Shown here in pieces: positions 1 to 7,404 of a stretch of DNA of 24,672 bases. Where the stretch lies: NCBI GenBank assembly GCA_027063295.1, contig JAMORZ010000191.1, positions 1 through 24,672 of the forward strand, in the 5' to 3' direction. The first letter of the stretch is position 1; each line of letters begins with the position of its first letter. The notes beneath the pieces are model-generated. The model searched no databases and was not told the origin of the DNA. It saw only the letters and a list, made by a program, of their open reading frames with translations. The translations under genes were made by a program, and so were the position numbers. The stretch comes from Sulfurimonas sp. GTDB lineage: Bacteria; Campylobacterota; Campylobacteria; Campylobacterales; Sulfurimonadaceae.

Positions 1-1204
1 TAAATGCATAACTAGAACAAAGTGTTGCAACCATCATAAAGAGTGTTGTATTGATCCCTGTTTGTTCTGCTACAGAGTAGATAACAGGAAGCATTATCGA
101 GATCAGTGCTGTATTGGATGTAATCTCAGTAGTAAACGTAATCAAAAACGCAACAACTAAAAGTAGCAAAATAGGTGTCAAATCAGTAAGTACAATAAGA
201 TAAGATGCTACCTCTTTTGCCAAACCTGTTGCACTAAAAGCTTTTGCGATAGAGAACCCAGCTCCAAAAAGAAACATAATACGATATGGAATATTCTCTT
301 TATCTTCCATCCAGTTTAGTATATTAAATGGTGGCATAAACAAAAGAAGTCCAACACCAAGCAAGATGCCACTCTCACTCAACCCCAAACCACCCCAATA
401 AGGCTTCATAGGTGCATTTAACAAAAGCAGTAAAATCAATCCACCCATAACAAAAAGCACTTTTTTCTGTGCAATATTAAGTGTACTTTTTTTCTTTTCT
501 CTGTGTATTGGAACATTTTTCACACCCAGTGAGAGAACAAAAGTCACCGCAATTAACATCACAAAAGAGAGAGGTGCTACCATCCACATCCATTGAAAGA
601 AAGGTATCACTTCCATATTGTGTTCTTGCATCACTCCAAGTAAGATAAGATTTGGAGGTGTTCCAATCGGTGTTAAAATACCTCCAACACTTGCACCATA
701 AGCAACAGCTAATGAAAAACGCAGTTTCAATCTAGCATCTTCAGTGATAAACAAAGCAATAGACATCAACAACAAAGCTGTCGTTGTATTTGAGAGGATC
801 GAACTAAGTAGCCCAGAAGTCAAAGCAAGTGAAAATATCATCGCTTTTGGTGTATTTGGAAAGAGTGAGAGAATCTTTGTTGCAATATATGTATGAAGAT
901 TTGTTTTTTCCACAGCAATAGCAAGTAAAAAACCACCAAGAAACAAAAAGATAATCGGGTTTGAATAATTAAGTGCAGTTGCTTTTGTATTTAACACACC
1001 AAACGCAGGAAATAAAACAATAGGCAATAAAGACACAACAGCAAGAGGCAACCCCTCATTGGTCCATAATGTTACCAAAAATGCAATAAGTCCCAAAAGG
1101 ATCGATTGTGTTGGGTTAAATAATAATAATGATAATCCAGCTGCTCCAAAACCGATGAAAACTGCTAATACTATCTTTTGTATCTGTTCTCTCTCTTGTG
1201 GCAT
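1..1204 (-). CDS. SLC13/DASS-family anion (dicarboxylate/sulfate) transporter, C-terminus cut by window edge
   Basis: Inner-membrane secondary transporter of the divalent anion:sodium symporter family; members carry dicarboxylates, citrate, sulfate or phosphate, usually with Na+. I translated the open frame from ATG 1202-1204: about 400 residues, almost all hydrophobic helices. Visible family signatures are a first SNT motif (residues ~137-139, LSNTTTALL), the GTPPNLI loop that follows it, and a second repeat copy TSNTALISIMLP near the left edge. The paired SNT motifs are the Na+/substrate clamp sites of this fold. No stop occurs before the window edge, so the C-terminus is missing. The start lies 8 bases after the gpsA stop, so it is probably the last or near-last gene of the gatB-channel-RCK-gpsA transcript. 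Substrate cannot be told from sequence alone. Confidence 0.85.
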   Translation of the reverse strand, partial: MPQEREQIQKIVLAVFIGFGAAGLSLLLFNPTQSILLGLIAFLVTLWTNEGLPLAVVSLLPIVLFPAFGVLNTKATALNYSNPIIFLFLGGFLLAIAVEKTNLHTYIATKILSLFPNTPKAMIFSLALTSGLLSSILSNTTTALLLMSIALFITEDARLKLRFSLAVAYGASVGGILTPIGTPPNLILLGVMQEHNMEVIPFFQWMWMVAPLSFVMLIAVTFVLSLGVKNVPIHREKKKSTLNIAQKKVLFVMGGLILLLLLNAPMKPYWGGLGLSESGILLGVGLLLFMPPFNILNWMEDKENIPYRIMFLFGAGFSIAKAFSATGLAKEVASYLIVLTDLTPILLLLVVAFLITFTTEITSNTALISIMLPVIYSVAEQTGINTTLFMMVATLCSSYAF

Positions 1205-1212
1205 AGTTTCTC

Positions 1213-2100
1213 CTAGTGTGAGAGTAAATCTCGAAGTGATTCTTGTGGGATTTTACCCTCAAGCATAGCATAAACCTCTTTAGCTATAGGTAAATAAAGC
1301 TCTTTATGCAATGATATCTCATGAAGTGCATAAGCTGTACCTATCCCCTCAGCAACCTCACCCAAATCATTCAAGATCTCTTGTTGTGTTTTTCCCTGAG
1401 CGATCCCAAGTCCTACACGAAAATTACGACTTTTTGAAGATGATGCGGTTAAAAACAGATCTCCTGCACCACCAAGCCCTATAAAGGTTTCCTCTTTTGC
1501 ACCGTATGCCAAACCAAAACGTTGCATCTCTACAAGCCCTCGAGAGATCAATGCAGCAGCAGCATTACTACCAAGCCCTAATCCTTCACAAATACCCGCT
1601 GCAATAGCAATAACATTTTTGTAAGCACCACACACCTCTGCACCGATAACATCACTTGATGTATATGTTTTGATAAATGATGGAAATAAAGCACTTAACT
1701 CCTTTGCAAGTACCTCATTTGTTGAGTTTACAACCAATGCTGTTGGAAGTGATGCCATCACCTCTACTGCAAAAGATGGACCAGATAAAAAAGCGATATT
1801 TTCATCTGGAACATACTCCTGGTAAATCTCATTGAGAAATTTCCCACTATGAGCTTCAATACCCTTTGAAACAACCAAAACTTTTTGACCTGAGAAAACA
1901 AAATGTTTCTCAAGCCACTCACCAACCTGCTGTGCAGGTACACTTATGATAAGATATTGTGATTGTAATGCTTCTTCTAATGAAACAAAATTATCTATAT
2001 CCCTTGGTCTGCGTGATGTAATCACTACATCATTTTTTTCGCTGAATGCAAATGCAAGGGCACTTCCCCACTTACCAGCTCCAATGACTCCAATTGACAT
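1213..2100 (-). CDS. gpsA: Glycerol-3-phosphate dehydrogenase [NAD(P)+]
   Basis: Cytoplasmic enzyme that reduces dihydroxyacetone phosphate to sn-glycerol 3-phosphate, the backbone for phospholipid synthesis. The 295-residue product starts with the dinucleotide-binding motif GVIGAGKWGSALA; the middle has the SGPSFA and YKNVIAIAAG segments (the Lys is the usual catalytic lysine) and the GLGGAGDLFLT loop with SSSKSRN for phosphate binding. Length fits short bacterial GpsA (about 295-340). I chose ATG 2098-2100 because a GGGAG ribosome site sits 8 bases upstream; a GTG at 2109 would have that site touching the start codon. It overlaps the 3' end of the upstream RCK gene by 29 bases, implying translational coupling. 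Confidence 0.95.
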   Translation of the reverse strand: MSIGVIGAGKWGSALAFAFSEKNDVVITSRRPRDIDNFVSLEEALQSQYLIISVPAQQVGEWLEKHFVFSGQKVLVVSKGIEAHSGKFLNEIYQEYVPDENIAFLSGPSFAVEVMASLPTALVVNSTNEVLAKELSALFPSFIKTYTSSDVIGAEVCGAYKNVIAIAAGICEGLGLGSNAAAALISRGLVEMQRFGLAYGAKEETFIGLGGAGDLFLTASSSKSRNFRVGLGIAQGKTQQEILNDLGEVAEGIGTAYALHEISLHKELYLPIAKEVYAMLEGKIPQESLRDLLSH

Positions 2101-2797
2101 ATCTTTCACTCCCTATTTTGGTTTCAAAATCTACAATATCTGTTTCATATCCAACAACAACCAGCACATCACCCTCTTGGATAATATGACGTTTTGCTTT
2201 GGATGAATAGATAAACTCACTGCTCATATCTTTATGCATCACAGAAAGCACAATAATCCCATGATAATGGCTCCAATCAATACTAGAAAGCTCCTCATCT
2301 TTAAAATGGCTATTCTCCCCTATCTCAATCTGAGCTATCTTTAAGTCACTTTTTTCATATAAAATATCGTGTAAAATTGTATTTGAGATGGGGCTCTCAA
2401 GCATATTTGTAATTATATCTGCTGTTGTTTCAACAAGTGGTATTACTTTATTTGCTCCAGCCATGAGAAGTTTATTTGCATTCTCTTTATGTGAAGCAAT
2501 AGCAATGATAGGTAGCTCTTCATAATGAGCCCGCAAAGATATTGTCAAAAAGATATTTTCCGCTGTATCTTCCAATACACAAAACGCAATAGAGTTTTTA
2601 ATATCAATATCTTTGTCAGTATCAGTATTGTGCCAATCATCACTAAGATCAAAATACTCAATTTCATACTCTGGATGATCCATATCTTCTTTATTCAATG
2701 AAAAAATTTTTACTTGAGCATACTCATCTTGCACATTTTTCACAATCTCTTCTACATATTTGTTAAAACCAAATAACAATGCTGTATTTTTAGACAC
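2072..2797 (-). CDS. Soluble RCK (TrkA-N/TrkA-C) protein paired with the adjacent K+ channel
   Basis: 241 residues with no membrane segment. Residues ~1-130 form a Rossmann-like TrkA-N/RCK-N domain (beta-alpha start TALLFGFNKYVEEIV, later LLMAGANKVIPLVETTADII). Residues ~150-230 look like a TrkA-C domain (GIIVLSVMHKD, IIQEGDVLVVVGYE). The canonical GxGxxG nucleotide loop is absent (GFNKYV), as in ion-gated rather than NAD-gated RCK domains. Start is GTG 2795-2797 with AAAGG 7 bases upstream; it overlaps the channel stop by 8 bases, so the two are co-translated. By analogy with BK-type channels that carry two RCK domains in one chain, it may supply a second RCK layer of the gating ring. That partner role is inference. 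Confidence 0.8.
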   Translation of the reverse strand: MSKNTALLFGFNKYVEEIVKNVQDEYAQVKIFSLNKEDMDHPEYEIEYFDLSDDWHNTDTDKDIDIKNSIAFCVLEDTAENIFLTISLRAHYEELPIIAIASHKENANKLLMAGANKVIPLVETTADIITNMLESPISNTILHDILYEKSDLKIAQIEIGENSHFKDEELSSIDWSHYHGIIVLSVMHKDMSSEFIYSSKAKRHIIQEGDVLVVVGYETDIVDFETKIGSERYVNWSHWSW

Positions 2798-4352
2798 GAT
2801 TTACCTTTGTATGAAGATGTTGTTCAAACTCCTTGATAAACACTTTATACCCAATCACAAGTAAAAAATCCCCATTACTAATAAACGTTGTCTCCAAAGG
2901 ATTAAAATAGAATTGTTCTTTATCTTTTTTATATATTCCTAATAAAACAACACGAAAATTTTTATTTCCAAGTTCTCCAACTGTTGCAAAATTTTCAACA
3001 ATCCTTTGTGTTACAACAATCTCTGTAATATTTACATTTGATTTTTCACTTCTAAGCTCATGAATAATCTCAAATGCAACTGGTTGTCCTATTAGCTCTT
3101 TGGTTATCAGTCCAACAAGTTCTTGGGGATACACGATCTTGTTAATACCAGCAAATTTCAACTTTTTTCTATTGGAGTTTTCCATAAGTAAAGAGAGGAT
3201 AAAAACATTTTTATTAAAAGATCTAATGGTAAGTGCAGCATAAACATTTTCAACATCATTTTCACACAAACAAAGTACTGCTTTTACTTGTTTATCTATA
3301 TTGATGTGCAGTTTTTTATAGCTTTCCACCTTTCCAGGGTCATAGTTGAGTGCCCTAAATCCATCTCTCTTTGCCTGTTCAACTCTATTTATATCCTCAT
3401 CCATTATGATGATCTCATTATCATTTTTTGCAAGTTTTTTTACAACATCCTGTGCTACATCTTCATACCCACACACAAGATAAAATTTCTTAAGTTTTGT
3501 GATGTTTTCAATAGTCTTAATCTCACGAATCTCATCAAGTTTCTCCGTAAAAGCAGAAACAACCAAAGATGTTGTAAATGCAAGAACAGCGATCCCTGAT
3601 GTAATCACGATCAAAGCAACAACTCTCCCCTCAAATGTCACCGGGATCATATCTCCATAACCAACAGTAGAGATCGTTACAATAGACCAATAGATGGCTT
3701 CAAAAAGTGTATCTATGGGAGAATCTGGATTGTTTGCCTCCATAACATAGATAAGTACAGAAGATACAAATATAACAATCGATGCAAAGATAGCAAGTGT
3801 AAAGAACTCAAACTTTTTAGTTGCCAAAACTGAAGCAAGAGTTTGAAAAGAGTTTGCATAACGAAAAAGCTTAAATACACGAAAAAGGATAAAAAGTCTT
3901 AAGAGTCTAAGCTCATGGAAAAATGGCATAATTGCCAAAAGATCAATAATCGCTGTAATAGAAAAGATATAAGAGAGTTTTACCTGAATTACTTTTTTGA
4001 ATGCTTTGTAGAGATTAATATCTCGTGAGAGAAAACTATCATGTTCAGCTCTTTGCACAATAATCTCACTTACACTACTGTGTATCCAAAAACGCAACAA
4101 ATACTCAATAAGAAAAATAATTGAGATTACATAACTATTGAAGAAAAACATATAATCATGTACAGGATGTTTTACTTCACGTATCAAAACAGCAACACTG
4201 ATAAATATCAGTATAACCATAAAAAGATCAAGATACTTTTTATATTTGTACTTGTTATTGTCTAAAATATTTTTAAAAAACTGTTTTCTCGCCTGATAGC
4301 TTTTAGATGTTTGAAGATTATAAGCCGCATCAACTATCAGACGTTTGAGCAT
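2790..4352 (-). CDS. Six-TM voltage-gated-like potassium channel with C-terminal RCK domain
   Basis: 520-residue inner-membrane K+ channel. About six transmembrane segments lie between residues 42 and 268. An S4-like segment carries regularly spaced Arg/Lys (R149, R152, R158, K161, R164); the pore loop has the K+ selectivity filter TVGYGD at residues 229-234. After the pore, residues ~290-410 match the RCK-N pattern of MthK-type channels (FYLVCGYEDVAQDVV, then a KFAGINKIVYP segment) and ~440-515 an RCK-C domain ending DFLLVIGY. The nucleotide loop is degenerate (GYEDVA). I prefer ATG 4350-4352, 7 bases after AGGA, over TTG 4353-4355. It begins 4 bases after the gatB stop and overlaps the next RCK gene. 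Gating ligand unknown. Confidence 0.92.
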   Translation of the reverse strand: MLKRLIVDAAYNLQTSKSYQARKQFFKNILDNNKYKYKKYLDLFMVILIFISVAVLIREVKHPVHDYMFFFNSYVISIIFLIEYLLRFWIHSSVSEIIVQRAEHDSFLSRDINLYKAFKKVIQVKLSYIFSITAIIDLLAIMPFFHELRLLRLFILFRVFKLFRYANSFQTLASVLATKKFEFFTLAIFASIVIFVSSVLIYVMEANNPDSPIDTLFEAIYWSIVTISTVGYGDMIPVTFEGRVVALIVITSGIAVLAFTTSLVVSAFTEKLDEIREIKTIENITKLKKFYLVCGYEDVAQDVVKKLAKNDNEIIIMDEDINRVEQAKRDGFRALNYDPGKVESYKKLHINIDKQVKAVLCLCENDVENVYAALTIRSFNKNVFILSLLMENSNRKKLKFAGINKIVYPQELVGLITKELIGQPVAFEIIHELRSEKSNVNITEIVVTQRIVENFATVGELGNKNFRVVLLGIYKKDKEQFYFNPLETTFISNGDFLLVIGYKVFIKEFEQHLHTKVNRV

Positions 4353-4356
4353 CAAT

Positions 4357-5784
4357 TTATCCTAATTTTGCTTTTAAAACTTCATTTACAGCTTGTGGAT
4401 TTGCACTTCCTTTTGAAGCTTTCATCACCTGCCCTACAAAGAAACCAAAGAGTTTCTCTTTTCCACCTTTGTATTGCTCAACTTTTTCAGGATTTGCAGA
4501 GATGATCTCATCACACATAGCTTCAATCGCACCCATATCTGTCACCTGCTTTAGCCCTAATTTTTCAATGGTCGCATCAACATCACCACCATCGTTTTCC
4601 ATCAAAAAGTCAAGCACCTCTTTTGCAGCTTTACCACTAATAGTTTTATCTTCGATACGTTTTACAACTGTTGCTAATGTTTTTGCATCTACTGGTGTAT
4701 TTGTAATATTTACATCACCTTTCATACGAGCTTGAAGCTCTACTGTCAGCCAGGTTGCACCATTTTTACCACTGATCCCTTCTGCCATCATATCTTCAAA
4801 AAACTGAGCCATCTCTACACTTGATGTTATCACAGAAGCATTATAAAGACTCAAACCAAATTCTTCAACGAAACGCTCTTTTTTAGCATCAGGAAGTTCA
4901 GGGATTTTAGAGTATTTCTCAAGCATCTCATCTGTAACAACAGCTTTAAGTAGATCTGGTTCTGGAAAATAGCGATAATCAGCGGCTTCCTCTTTTCCAC
5001 GCATTGAACGTGTCTCTTGTTTTACTTGATCAAACAGACGAGTCTCTTGTACAATTTCATCATCGTATACACCATCTTCCCAAGCTTCACTTTGACGGAT
5101 CACTTCAACCTCTATAGCTTTTTGAATAAACTTAAATGAATTAATATTTTTGATCTCAACACGTGTATAGAGTTTTTCATCCCCTTTTGGTCTGATAGAA
5201 ACATTTACATCAACACGGAAACTCCCCTCTTGCATATTTGCATCACCAATATCAAGATAACGTATGATAGAATGAAGTTTTTTCAGATATGCTACTGCTT
5301 CATCAGCATTTCTCATATCTGGTTCACTTACTATCTCTAGAAGTGGTGTTCCAGCACGATTTAGGTCAACTTTTGATATATCACCATCGTGGATATTTTT
5401 TCCAGCATCTGCTTCAATATGTGCACGATTTATACGAATCGTTTTTTGTGTTCCATCTTCCAAATCAATCTCTAGTTCACCATGTTCTACCACAGGAGTG
5501 TAGAGTTGAGTGATCTGATATGCAGAAGGTGAATCTGGATAAAAATAAGATTTTCTATCAAAATACGATACTTGATTTATGGTAGCATCTATTGCAGTTC
5601 CAAACATTACAGATTTGTGTAAAACCTCTTTGTTTAAAACAGGTAAAGCACCTGGAAGTGCCAAACATGTTGGACAAGTGTTTGTGTTTTGTTTATGGTT
5701 AAAACTCGTAGGACACGAGCAAAAAAGTTTTGTTTTTGTATTTAACTGTACATGGACTTCAAGTCCTATCACCACTTCAAACAT
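4357..5784 (-). CDS. gatB: Asp-tRNA(Asn)/Glu-tRNA(Gln) amidotransferase subunit B
   Basis: 475 residues, full length for GatB. The N-terminus FEVVIGLEVHVQLNTKTKLF is the family signature, followed by the zinc-site cysteines (CSCPTSF, CPTCLALPG) of the kinase-like domain that activates Glu/Asp on the mischarged tRNA. The tRNA-binding tail domain (GatB/Yqey) occupies roughly residues 330-475 and ends GSANPQAVNEVLKAKLG. With GatA and GatC, not present here, it converts Glu-tRNA(Gln) and/or Asp-tRNA(Asn) in the cytoplasm; Campylobacterota depend on this route. Start ATG 5782-5784 follows AAGGA by 5 bases. It is the first gene of the minus-strand run, with K+ channel genes directly downstream; the functional link between them is not obvious. 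Confidence 0.97.
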   Translation of the reverse strand: MFEVVIGLEVHVQLNTKTKLFCSCPTSFNHKQNTNTCPTCLALPGALPVLNKEVLHKSVMFGTAIDATINQVSYFDRKSYFYPDSPSAYQITQLYTPVVEHGELEIDLEDGTQKTIRINRAHIEADAGKNIHDGDISKVDLNRAGTPLLEIVSEPDMRNADEAVAYLKKLHSIIRYLDIGDANMQEGSFRVDVNVSIRPKGDEKLYTRVEIKNINSFKFIQKAIEVEVIRQSEAWEDGVYDDEIVQETRLFDQVKQETRSMRGKEEAADYRYFPEPDLLKAVVTDEMLEKYSKIPELPDAKKERFVEEFGLSLYNASVITSSVEMAQFFEDMMAEGISGKNGATWLTVELQARMKGDVNITNTPVDAKTLATVVKRIEDKTISGKAAKEVLDFLMENDGGDVDATIEKLGLKQVTDMGAIEAMCDEIISANPEKVEQYKGGKEKLFGFFVGQVMKASKGSANPQAVNEVLKAKLG

Positions 5785-5873
5785 AGAGTTCCTTAGTTTA
5801 TAAATATTATGAGTACTTTATTTTATCTAATTTTAGTTTTAGATTCCCATAAATTTTTTAAGAGTTGAAGATT

Positions 5874-5903
5874 TTGTACCATTGTCGATCATTATGGTAT
5901 AAT
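5874..5903 (+). promoter_or_regulatory. Sigma70-like promoter for the riboswitch-like leader
   Basis: A perfect TATAAT at 5898-5903 with TTGTAC (3 of 6 match to TTGACA) at 5874-5879, spacer 18. Predicted start of transcription is about 5910-5912, exactly where the leader's outer helix begins at GATAAAT (5912). Confidence 0.65.
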
Positions 5904-5911
5904 GACCTTAT

Positions 5912-6029
5912 GATAAATAGAAGAAAAAGCCAACCTTGTTGTGAAGCAAGCACGGAAAGTTATGGGTCTTAGAGTCTCTAAGATCGCCAGACTGCCTAGT
6001 ATATTTACTACTACCTTTTCTTGTTTATC
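5912..6029 (+). promoter_or_regulatory. GEMM-I-like cyclic-dinucleotide (c-di-GMP or cGAMP) riboswitch
   Basis: The leader core 5929-5996 follows the GEMM-I layout. A first hairpin CTTGTT-GTGA-AGCAAG (5935-5950) is capped by a GNRA tetraloop. Then come the joining block ACGGAAAG (5952-5959; family ACGCAAAG), GGGTCT (5964-5969), a second hairpin TCTTAG/CTAAGA (5967-5972 with 5978-5983), and the 3' block TCGCC...CTGCC (5984-5996; family AGCCGGGTTGCC). The 5' block reads AGCCAACC where the family usually has GGCAAACC, so it is divergent. An outer helix pairs GATAAAT and AAGAAAA (5912-5918, 5921-5927) with TTTTCTT and GTTTATC (6016-6022, 6023-6029): 14 pairs around a 2-base bulge. Family assignment is by recall of the consensus; the ligand is not decided. 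Confidence 0.72.
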
Positions 6030-6074
6030 GTAATTTCTACAATGCTCATTACTTATGAGACAAAGGAGGAAGTT

Positions 6075-6347
6075 ATGAAGTTTTCACGATTATTTTTTAC
6101 TGTAGTGTTAATCACAGGTATAGCACAAGCACAAAGTTTTCTTGTTTTTCAAGAGTATAAAATTGGCTACAAGAAAAACAGCTTTAAAGAGAAGATTTTA
6201 CCTGCAATAGGTGTAGCACTCAATCCTGATTTTTTTCGTAATACTGATGTGACATTAGCATATGCAAATGGACGTTTTATTCACAACTATGCGATTGAAG
6301 ATAGAAATATTGAAAATATCTATATTGCTTTACGATATAGATTTTGA
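6075..6347 (+). CDS. Small exported, possibly outer-membrane-associated protein under riboswitch-like leader
   Basis: 90 residues, function not recognised. Start ATG 6075 is fixed by a strong AAAGGAGG site (6062-6069) and by a clear signal peptide (MKFSRLFFTVVLITGIAQA, likely cut AQA|QS). An upstream TTG at 6021 would add residues from inside the structured leader and is rejected. The mature ~71 residues have short alternating hydrophobic strands and end IYIALRYRF; a C-terminal aromatic after an amphipathic strand is typical of outer-membrane beta-barrel proteins, but the chain is too short for a normal barrel. It is the only gene directly downstream of the GEMM-like RNA on this strand, so it is presumably controlled by it. 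The 3' end overlaps the convergent gene by 18 bases. Confidence 0.8.
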   Translation: MKFSRLFFTVVLITGIAQAQSFLVFQEYKIGYKKNSFKEKILPAIGVALNPDFFRNTDVTLAYANGRFIHNYAIEDRNIENIYIALRYRF

Positions 6348-6605
6348 TTTTTCTTCGTAGATTTTTTCTAAAAGTTCTGTTTGTTTTTTTGCTTCACGTA
6401 GTCGAGCTTTGTTAACACCAAAACTATCCAGCAATAGGATTAAAAAGAGTGAGACTATGACATAAAAAACTGTAGCAAGTAATGCAAAAGAAAAAGAGAA
6501 TGAGAGGAAAGTTTTAAAAACGACAAGAGCACCTACAAGGACTATTGCCCAAGATGCTCCAAGCAAAAAGCTTATGAGTTTCTCATATATATCTTTTTGC
6601 ATCAT
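6330..6605 (-). CDS. Small two-TM membrane protein downstream of atpB
   Basis: 91 residues. Two hydrophobic segments (residues ~11-31 and ~36-60) are followed by a charged tail with KARLREAKKQTELLEKIYEE, a short coiled-coil-like helix. No named family recognised. The start is 16 bases after the atpB stop, so it is co-transcribed with atpB; no ribosome site is visible (the upstream bases are CT-rich), suggesting coupling to atpB translation. Start may be ATG 6605 or the adjacent ATG 6602. From memory a small integral membrane protein also follows atpB in C. jejuni, so an ATP-synthase-linked role is possible, but it is not visibly AtpI or AtpZ. Confidence 0.75.
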   Translation of the reverse strand: MMQKDIYEKLISFLLGASWAIVLVGALVVFKTFLSFSFSFALLATVFYVIVSLFLILLLDSFGVNKARLREAKKQTELLEKIYEEKSKSIS

Positions 6606-6621
6606 TTTGAGGGGGAAGAGT

Positions 6622-7296
6622 CTAGTGCTCTTCAGTAGCTACTGCACTACCAAGGTATACATATGTAAGCATCATAAAGATGAAAGCTTGTAAAAATGCC
6701 ATAAAAGTAAGAAGTGCAAATGGGATCGTTGGAAATAACCAAGGTGCAAGCATCAAGATTACCATCAAGAACATATCATCACCCTTAACATTTCCAAAAA
6801 GACGGAAAGAGAGAGAAACAAGTCTTGAGAAATGCGAAACGATCTCAATTGGGAACATTAACCAGTATAACCACCAAACTGGACCTAAAAAGTGTTTAAA
6901 GTACTTGATAAGACCTTGACGACGAATACCTTCAAAGTTATAGTAAACAAATACAACAAGTGCAAGTGTTAAAGGCATCTCAAGAAATGCTGTTGGAGCT
7001 TCAAAACCTGGTACAACACCAACAAGGTTAGCGATACCAACAAAAAGACCGATCGTAGCAACAAGTGGAAGGTAACGACGTGCTTCCTCTTTACCCATAA
7101 CATCTGTTCCCATCTTCAGTACACCACCAATATATGCTTCCATAAGGTTTTGTGCTCCTTTTGGAACAAGTTGTAAGTTACTCATAGCAACTCTTACTAA
7201 AAGAAGTGCGATTGCAGCTGAAAGAACCATGTGTGTGATATAGATAAATGTCTTGTCGTGTGTTACAAGACCAAAAAACGTAAACAATTCTGGCAT
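6622..7296 (-). CDS. atpB: F0F1 ATP synthase subunit a
   Basis: 224-residue inner-membrane subunit that forms the proton half-channels beside the c-ring. Several transmembrane segments are visible. The signature helix SRLVSLSFRLFGNVKGDD contains the essential arginine R165 (equivalent to E. coli R210), and the last helices end with FALLTFMAFLQAFIFMMLTYVYL. Length matches the compact epsilonproteobacterial form. Start ATG 7294-7296 follows GGGAGC by about 7 bases. The other F0F1 genes are not in the window; an isolated atpB is normal in this phylum. It is transcribed divergently from the DUF3365 haem gene. Confidence 0.97.
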   Translation of the reverse strand: MPELFTFFGLVTHDKTFIYITHMVLSAAIALLLVRVAMSNLQLVPKGAQNLMEAYIGGVLKMGTDVMGKEEARRYLPLVATIGLFVGIANLVGVVPGFEAPTAFLEMPLTLALVVFVYYNFEGIRRQGLIKYFKHFLGPVWWLYWLMFPIEIVSHFSRLVSLSFRLFGNVKGDDMFLMVILMLAPWLFPTIPFALLTFMAFLQAFIFMMLTYVYLGSAVATEEH

Positions 7297-7327
7297 AGAA
7301 ATGCTCCCTCGAAAAATAAATTATGCA

Positions 7328-7335
7328 ATTATAAT
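7328..7335. promoter_or_regulatory. Palindromic -10 element ATTATAAT between atpB and the haem-c gene
   Basis: ATTATAAT is its own reverse complement and gives a perfect TATAAT on both strands (minus 7333-7328, plus 7330-7335). The minus copy would start a leader of about 25 bases for atpB. For the plus-strand gene a second candidate TATAGT lies at 7367-7372, nearer its start. No good -35 hexamers are seen, which is common in Campylobacterota. Confidence 0.45.
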
Positions 7336-7404
7336 CAAACTTGCATTAAATTATTCTAAGTTTTGCTATAGTTTCACATATATTTACATAGAAAAGGAGA
7401 AAAT

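Noticed and set aside
6021..6074. TTG start at 6021 for the exported protein
   Set aside because: It lies inside the structured leader, has no ribosome site, and would put extra residues before a perfect signal peptide; AAAGGAGG points to ATG 6075.
6330..6605. AtpI or AtpZ subunit
   Set aside because: Two helices and position near atpB fit loosely, but no recognisable AtpI/AtpZ motif is visible and those genes usually precede the atp operon.
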